A DNA stretch of 64,000 nt from Artemisia argyi (Eukaryota > Streptophyta > Magnoliopsida > Asterales > Asteraceae), in NCBI GenBank assembly GCA_030686995.1, contig CM060687.1:166812770-166876769 (forward strand), in the 5' to 3' direction. Below are positions 56,606-64,000 of this stretch, one piece after another. The notes beneath the pieces were generated by a model, which saw only the letters and a program-made list of their open reading frames with translations, did not search any database and was not told the DNA's origin. The position numbers were made by a program, and so were the translations under genes. Position 1 is the first letter of the stretch. Each line of letters opens with the position of its first letter.

Positions 56606-59600
56606 TCAATTGTGTTTTAAAAACTTTTCCAGATCCTCTGGAGTCAAACATCGCATACCAATTTGGTGAACTAAACTAGCAAACCTTGATGGTGCTAAGG
56701 ATTTGGTAAGTAAGTCCGCCAATTGGTACTCAGTCCCAACAAAGTAAAGTTCAACGGTACCCATTTCCACATGCTCTTTGATGAAGTGATATCGGAGATC
56801 GATGTGTTTGGATTTGCAATGATGTACTGTGTTGCAGGAGATAGCAATTGCACTTTTGGAATCACAGTAGATGGGAATCTTGTTGAATAGGTAGCCATAA
56901 TCCTTAAGTTGTGATCTCATCCAAATGACTTGAGCACAACACGTAGACATGGCTACGTATTCAGATTCTGTTAACGACAGTGATGTGCAGTCCTGCTTCT
57001 TTGATTGCCATGACACAAGTTTGTCTCCGAGAAATTGTAATCCACCAGATGTACTTTTGCGAGTGTCTAAACATCCTGCATGGTCAGCATCTGAAAAAGC
57101 AATTAGTTCAAAACCAGAATCCTTCGGATACCAGATTCCCAAGTTAATGGTTCCCTTTATGTATCGAAGGATTCTCTTGACCTCACTAAGGTGTTTTTCA
57201 GTTGGTTTGGACTGATAGCGAGAGCACATGTAGACAGCAAATACTATATCAGGTCTACTAGCTGTGAGATACATGAGGGACCCAATCATACTTCGGTATT
57301 TGGTAGGGTCAACTGGAGTCCCATGTAAATCAGCATCTAGTTTTGTGGTATAGCCCATTGGTGTATTATAAGTATCACAAGACATCATTCCATGTTTCTT
57401 TAAAATTTCAAGAGCATATTTGGACTGATTTATAAAAATTTCACGGGGCGATTGATGAACTTGTAGTCCTAGAAAGAACGAAAGTTCACCCATCATGGAC
57501 ATTTCAAAATTATCTTTCATTAATTTTGCAAAATCATTAGAGTAACTTCTTTTTGTTGAGGCAAAAATAATCTCATCGACATATATTTGAACAACAAGTA
57601 AGTCCTCCCCATGGGTTTTTGTAAATAGTGTTGGATCCACTGATCCTTTAGAAAATTTATTGGCCAGCAAGAAAGTGGACAGTTTGTCATACCACGCCCG
57701 TGGGGCTTGCTTGAGTCCGTAGAGTGCCTTTTTGAGTCGGTAAACGTGGTTAGGATGCTCAGGATCAACGAAGCCTTCAGGTTGACTAACATAAACTTCT
57801 TCACGGAGTTCTCCATTAAGAAATGCTGTTTTCACATCCATTTGGTAAACCACCATGTTCCTGTGTGCAACATAGGCCAAAAAGATCTGAACAGCTTCAT
57901 GTCTAGCCACTGGAGCAAAGGATTCAGCAAAATCAAGTCCTTCCAGTTGAGAGTATCCTTTTGCTACCAGGCGTGATTTGTTACGTATGACAGTTCCTTC
58001 AGCATCAAGCTTATTCTTCCAAATCCATTTTAACCCAATGACAAAGACTCCGTCAGGTCTTTCAACTAATTCCCAGACTTCTAATCTTATGAATTGCTGA
58101 AATTCCTCTTGCATAGATTCAATCCAGTTGTCATAAGTCATTGCATCTTTAATGTTCTTAGGTTCTTCGTGACAAACTGTGAGTGCATAGATACAAGTTT
58201 CTCCATCCGTGTGAAGTCGTTGTCTTGTCATAACAGGTGCATCTGGATGGCCAATAATATGAACTAGTGGATGATCTTGAGTCCATTTGTGTGTGGAAGG
58301 GTGTAGTTGATAGGTATCTCGCATGTTAGCAGGATCCAAATTGCGTGTTGACGACTCAGCTATATCAGGAACTGTAGGAGCCGGTGCAAACGGATTAAAG
58401 AACGCATCAGGATCATGCTCTGCGGGTTGTGGAACTGATTGAGGTGTGGGATCTTCAGCTGAATGGTGGGAGTTAGAAACAGTTTGTTCTACTGTAGATG
58501 GTGATGCAATTGGAGGACCGTTTCTCTCAACTGTTGTAGTAGTTTGTTGAGGTGAGTCTGGTACTGGAATGTTTTCAGGTTGAGCAGCAGAATTAGGTGA
58601 GACCTCAGTAGAACGGTAGACAATTGTATCATCAAATAGTGGAGCAAACAAGGTTTCCAATTCTTTGCGGTTGAGTGGCAACGGTTCAGCCGAAGATTCC
58701 GAAGAGTTAAGACGGTTGAATTCGGGTCCTAAGCTGTGTTGCTCAGAAGCCATTTGTGTGAGTTCATCAAAATTAGCGTGAATGGTTTCTTGAATTTCTC
58801 TTGTTCGACGATTCCAGATTCGAAAACCTTTAGAATTTTCACAGTATCCAACGAACACTCCTATGTCAGCCTTTGCTTTAAGTTTACCTAAATCATCACG
58901 ATCATTTTTCGGATAACAAAGTGCTCCAAATACATGAAAGTAATCGATATTCGGTTTTCTTTTGTAAACAATTTGATAAGGTGTTTTGCGATGACGTCTT
59001 GTTATCATGGAACGGTTTTGGGTATAACATGCGGTTGAAACAGCTTCCGCCCATAAGTAGTCTGGTAATTGAGCATTAATCAACATAGTTCTAGCAGCTT
59101 CCACTAACGTCCTGTTGCGTCTTTCAACAACTCCATTCTGTTCTGGGCTTCTAGGAATAAATGTTTGATGTTCAATTCCCACTTTCTCAAAATATGACCG
59201 AAGTGTCTGATTCTTAAATTCAGTTCCATTGTCAGTTCTGACTATTCGTACCGTATTGCGTAGCTGGACTTGAATTTTAGTGAGAAAGGTGATGATCATT
59301 GAAGGAGCCTGATCTTTACTTCGTAAGAAATAAACCCAAGTCCATCTGGAGAAGTCATCCACAATTACTAGTATGTAGCGTTTACCATTGATACTTTGAA
59401 CACGCATCGGTCCACACAAATCCATATGAAGCAGTTGTAAAACATGATTCGTACTTTGCTCAGGTTTTGAAGGAAAATGAGCACGAGTACTTTTTCCTTG
59501 TTCACAGGCTGGGCATAAGTGATCTTTGGTAAGGCGGAATCTTGGAAATCCATCAACAAGTTTGTGACGAGCAAGGTTAGTCATTGTTTTGAAATTCAAG

Positions 59601-60115
59601 TGCGAAAGACGTTTGTGCCATAACCAAGATTTAGTCGATTCTGCTTTGGAGAGAAGACATATCGGAGATGTAGCAATCATATCTGACATTGATATTGTAT
59701 AAAGATTAGAACCACGTGAGCCAGACATTAGATCGTTTCCTTGTAAGTCACGAACGAAACAGGTTTTCTCACGAAATGCAACTTCTAGATCTCCATCACA
59801 AAATTGATCGACTGAGAAAAGGTTGTGTCCAAGGCCTTCCACATAATAAACACGACTGATTTCAATGTTCCCACTGATATAGTCACCATATCCCATGATT
59901 AAAGCGTAATGATCATTCCCGAATCTGACAGTACCAATGAACTTTGAGACAAAGTTGTGTAACAGTTTGAGATTGCCTGTCATATGTCGGGTGCATCCGC
60001 TATCAACAATCCAGAGAACAATCTGTACCACCTGCATCACAAGAAGAAGACACAGATGGAACAGAAGTAAGGGTGAAACCCAAAGAATGTGCGGGTTCCT
60101 GTTGGTTAGAAGCAC
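56606..60115 (-). pseudogene. Copia pol (protease, integrase, reverse transcriptase, RNase H), 1169-codon frame
   Basis: The true coding part begins near codon 31, where the frame from the gag side joins. Domains by residue in this frame: protease active site DSG at 38-40; GAG-pre-integrase zinc motif H167, H172, C201, C204; integrase D232, D295, E331 (the expected D-35-E spacing); a variable linker 450-640; reverse transcriptase about 690-930, with catalytic D760; RNase H with D1009, E1049 and D1085; and the usual TKSL end near 1137. The frame is open throughout. The normally invariant YVDD of reverse transcriptase reads YVDE (residues 845-848, codon 57572-57574), which should impair polymerisation. 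Upstream, gag lies in a different frame, so Gag-Pol cannot be made without a frame change near 60010-60060. The domain order INT before RT defines Copia. Confidence 0.9.
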
Positions 60116-62213
60116 ATGTATTCAATAATTTGGGAATCCATTTAAAGTCTGGTTTGTGTTGTAACCAACGTTGCCAATTCCAACTAGTTCTTGCTTTCTT
60201 AATGTTAAATGCACTAGTAGGTGGCGGATTCCTAGAGTTGTTCTCGGCACCTATGGGGGTAACTTCAACTTCTTTAGAAACCGTAGAAGACGGCTTTCCT
60301 AAGTTAGACTTAGAGGCAGTAGTGGGCCTAGAAGGAATGCGTGTCCTACGTTTCTTATGACGATTGAGAAGAGAATTAGCTAAACATTTTGTATGATTAC
60401 CAGATGATACGCTTTTACGACAAAACACACAAGATGCATTAATATTCAAAACATTCAAAGGTTCATCATTCGTTACATTTAGATTTTGATTACAATTTTC
60501 CAGATTAGAATCTAAATCTGATGCAACATGAGTTTTATTCAAATTCCTAAGTTGATCTTCTACTTCTTGAGCTTCTAGTTGTCCTCTCTTACGTTGCAAG
60601 ATCCTATTCTTCTTTTTACTTTTTCGCTTGGGTCTGCTAACGCTATTAGTGGAGACTAGTCCTGTAGAAGTGGAGTTATCAACATTAGTGTTTTGAATGA
60701 CAGAATCTTTAGCAGTTTTGTCTAATTTATACATTCCTGGTGCTATCACCGTGGTGTCAACCATCTTCCCTTTTTGAATTAGCTTGATTTTCTCTTTCAA
60801 ATCAATGATGATGTGATTTTTGTCCTGTATTTCAGACTCAAGTAAACCATTGCAATATTTGATGTCATCGTGATTTTGTTGCCATTCGGCGTTTTCAATT
60901 TTTAAATCCGCAATTTCTTTCTCGTAACGGAAACACAGACCTTTTAAAGACTCGTTGTTTTTGCAATTCTGACAAGAGTTTGAAACATTTTGACTTTGAA
61001 ACTTCAATTCCCTTTCAAGACTTTTAGCTTGACACCATTCAAGCCTTTGATTGAGTTGACAAATTTCTTTTGAAAATTGTTTTGTCACATCATCATTTTT
61101 AATTCTCAGCTTATCATTTTCCACTTTGAGTGTCTCAATTTCCTCATTCAACAGATTATTATCAACACAATGATCATTCTTAAGCATAGAAGTACCAGAT
61201 TTATAAAGATCATTCATGATAACAGACAAAATATCAGCATTGAGAACTTGTTCCAAGAGTCGATCAGCATCATTAGTTAAAACTCTATTTCTTTGCTTTT
61301 GAACCAAAATCTCATTTTCAGTTGAGTTGAAAACGTTTATCATATTTTTAACCTCGTTTTGAAGTTCCTGATCCCAGCGTGTAGCACAAAGACGGAGGTG
61401 TTTGACAATTGGCAGCATTTGTTTTTGAAAAATATCTCTCTTTTCTCGCTCATAAGCAGATTGAAAAGTTTCAACTTTTATTACAGAATTGCGTTCAATT
61501 GTTTCCTCCAAAATTTCAATGTCTTCCATAAAAGTTTTGAAATAATTTAAGACACGACATTTTTTCGGTAAAGGTGTAAGTTCACCAGATGATGGTAAAG
61601 GACCATTTATTTATGCTACAGTTTAGACAGGGGCCGCATTGGAGGATGAAACATATGACTCAGTGACATACCATGATTTCTCAGGTAATTCTTTTTGAGT
61701 AACAAAAGATTTGGAAATAGGAGGAGCTTTTGAATAGTCATATGGTGTCCAATTTTGAACATAACTCATTTTTTATCGACTCTCGTCTTCAAGTTCTTCT
61801 TCTTCTTCAGTATCAAAAACAACAGCACGCACAATCGTATTATCAAGCAAATGGTCCATACTGTAAATTTTAGGAATTTCTTTGAAAGCCGTGTGAAGAA
61901 ACATTGAATTGTAATCACCAAGTGCAAAACCTTTATCGGGTCTCGGTTTTAAAGTAAATTTCTGAATTGTTGTGACAGAGTTCCCGTGTTTGTAAACAAT
62001 ATTACGAAATTCTTTGAGTTGTTTTTCAAGATCAACAATATCACCGAGTAAATCGTCAATATACTTCCTTTTTCGTATTTTATGTTCACAAAACTCTTTT
62101 TTACAATTGGACAATTCTGTTTCTGTTTTTGAAAGGTCTCTTTGAAGACGTTCAACTTGCATTTTCAGTTCACATTTTTCGCTTTCAAGTTTAGAAATCA
62201 ACTTTCCGTTTGT
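60003..62213 (-). pseudogene. Coiled-coil linker between gag and pol of the Copia element, with stops
   Basis: The frame continues from gag but is broken by TAG at 62214-62216 and by TAA at 61773-61775, 61623-61625 and 61611-61613. Open parts are 61773-62201 (142 codons) and 60003-61529 (508 codons). The content is Lys/Glu/Asn-rich heptad-like coiled coil (for example codons 100-240 of the second part). A basic KRKSKKKN stretch follows, then a lone CVFCRK-x-H motif that may be a second zinc knuckle. A long coiled coil between gag and protease is usual in SIRE-type elements. At its 3' end the frame overlaps pol by 113 bases in another frame and closes at 60003. Confidence 0.8.
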
Positions 62214-64000
62214 CTAAATTAGATCTTGAATCTTGTGCTGAAGATCTTGCTCTTTGTTGTAAGATTCTTGAAAAGCTTTTTCAAAACTTTTTGTATGTTT
62301 AATCTTTTCTTGCTGACTTGAAAGTTGTATTTTATAACACTCAATATCTCTTGCAAGTGCCGCATTTCTTTCTTTTAAAACTTTGTTTTTCTCGTTGCAT
62401 TTAGCAATTAGCACTTGTTGATCATTCAGTTGTTTAGATAACATTATGAGGTCAGGGTCTGGATCAAATGATGGTTCATGTTGTTCGAAATGATCATGTT
62501 TATCATTCTCAATAGGATCATCAAATGAAACATTTGTGTCATCATCAAATATGACAACTGTGCTTATTTGTTCATCTGATTGAGAAGATGAAGATGATTT
62601 AGATGGAACAACATGCGCCATATCTGATTCAGAAGCAGAGGGTGAGGCTATTTCATGTATGAGGCATGCTTTTTGGTCATGTACCTGAGACAAGCCGTCA
62701 GTGTCATACACTGGACCTGAATCATTAAACTGAAGTTCCTGCATGTTGGCCATAAGCATCACAGCTGCATTAGCTTCCAGATCTTCCATGTCATCATCAT
62801 TGTTCACATTTGCCATGAAGTTGTTGTCTTGTTCAGGGAAATGTCCATCTTTTTCATCTTGAAGAGCCATGAGTAATGCCTGCTTGTGAAACTTACTACC
62901 CCGAGTTCTCGGTTTGGGACATGTTGTCGCTATATGACCTTGTTCATTACAATTGTAGCACCACACTTCATTCCCTGAGTTGGAGTTCCTTGTTGCAACT
63001 GGTTCAGACCTTTGCTGAGAAGACCCTGAGTTGTTCCTGAACCCTGCATTGTTACTAAACCTCTGACCATTCCCAAAATTTCCTGAAGAGCTTCCTGAAC
63101 CAGGTCGGCCATAGCTACGATTCTGAATTTCCACTCGTCCATCATTGACAACAACTTGATTCCTTGTGATAGAAGATGAACGTTGACGGTTGTTTGTCTT
63201 GTTGAAGAATTTGCTAAAAGCACGAGCAATAAGAGCAAGTCCCTGATTCAACGTGTTAAAGTCATCATCGTCATCGTCATTGGAATTTGAGTAGTACACT
63301 GCATCATTGTTGTTTAATGGAACAAGTTGAGTAGAAGCATTCTGTGGAGATGAATCATAAGGGACCATTTGGTTCGAGGTGGAAGATTGTGGATAACTGA
63401 AGTAGTTCTGCTCTTGAACATATGCATGATTTGACATTGGTGGTGGAGCATAGGGAGATTGAGCTACGAGAGCCAAAGAATTTGGTGTTGGTGTGTATCC
63501 TCCTCGTAGAGCTCTATCTTTTTCCACTTCAGGTTCATGATGTTTCAGAAAATCATACAACAAACCATATGGAGCATCATGAAGATTTTTGGTTTGACGT
63601 ACAAATGTCACATACTTATGCCAATCTGGACCAAGACTACCGACGAATTTGGAGTTAACTGCTATCCTTGGTACTGTGATTTTGTGACGTTCCAGATCAT
63701 TGACCACATTTGTGAAACGATGATAGTAGGATTCAAGTGATTCTCCTAGTTCAATTGTGATGTCTGTGTATTCCATGTAAAGTTTGGATTCCATATCATC
63801 TTTGTTCAATTGAGTGCCTTCCATGAGATGAACATGTTCCCACATAGCTTTGGCTGTTTTCTGAGCATCGACACTTCGATAAATTGGATTAGGTATTCCT
63901 TGAAGTATATAAGCCATTGCATACTCATCAGCTTCATGATGTAGTTTCTGTTCTTCAGTGAGTGCAGTTTCTGGAAGAGGTCTATCACCAGGAGGACGTG
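62214..64000 (-). pseudogene. Copia gag (5' end beyond the window)
   Basis: The frame is open from the right window edge through an internal Met at 63917 to the TAG at 62214. Residues here are numbered from that Met. Residues 1-135 resemble the retrotransposon gag UBN2-type capsid domain (MWEHVHLMEGTQ, LYMEYTDITIELGESLESYYHRF, LGPDWHKYVTFVRQ). 140-310 are low-complexity, rich in Pro, Ser, Asn and Gly. A CCHC zinc knuckle (C320, C323, H328, C333) binds nucleic acid. An acidic tail (D-rich, 380-490) follows, and coiled coil begins near 505. It forms the virus-like particle coat in the family. The start codon is outside the window. Confidence 0.85.

Noticed and set aside
1..64000. tRNA, rRNA or other structured RNA genes
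   Set aside because: I looked for tRNA-like box sequences and rRNA signatures and saw none beyond the retroelement primer-binding site at 46920-46931.

Overview
This is nuclear DNA from a eudicot plant, most likely from the daisy family (Asteraceae). The evidence is the cluster of Cys/His-rich DC1-domain genes, the plant LTR retrotransposons of the Ty1/Copia SIRE-Maximus, Ty3 Tat/Athila and Ty3 Tekay types, and an accessory retrotransposon ORF that I recall as common in Asteraceae genomes. Family assignments rest on recognition by eye, not on a search.

Layout. (1) Positions 1-27601 are two copies of a 15.84-kb tandem duplication. Copy 1 enters the window already about 4.07 kb in and ends at 11765; copy 2 runs 11766-27601. 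Each unit holds a truncated or deleted Tat/Athila-like LTR element, a Copia-like remnant, and a minus-strand array of DC1 genes in different states of decay. The duplication joint cuts exon 1 of the large two-exon DC1 gene. Copy 1 therefore has only a 5'-truncated version (10179-11765) fused to LTR sequence, while copy 2 keeps the intact gene (26015-28407, about 768 aa). A 346-aa DC1 gene (7300-8340 and 23136-24176) is identical in protein in both copies.

(2) 28516-36803 is a mosaic of DNA transposons. It contains a 2.48-kb foldback element with a perfect 9-bp target duplication, a host minisatellite, a MITE-like block, and a terminal-inverted-repeat-bounded segment. That segment carries an AT-hook coding remnant plus a PB1-like ORF on the plus strand, facing a 113-aa unknown ORF on the minus strand.

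(3) 36804-47782 is a degenerate Ty3 chromovirus-type (Tekay) element in minus orientation. A second, 1.56-kb foldback element (also with a 9-bp target duplication) sits inside its 3' LTR. Its 5' LTR is cut at 47782 by a Copia element.

(4) 47783-64000 is that Copia SIRE/Maximus-type element, also minus strand and running off the right edge. In coding order it holds gag, a coiled-coil linker, pol, a non-coding stretch with an unusual palindromic GCGTA array, a very long extra ORF, further non-coding DNA, a polypurine tract and a 345-bp 3' LTR. It is inactive: in-frame stops, a frame break between gag and pol, and a changed reverse-transcriptase catalytic motif.

The only host genes likely to make protein are the DC1 genes. 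Nearly everything else is transposon-derived. The most unusual patterns are the GCGTA array at 54918-55439, the two related foldback elements with minisatellite arms, and the inverted-repeat-bounded two-gene segment.
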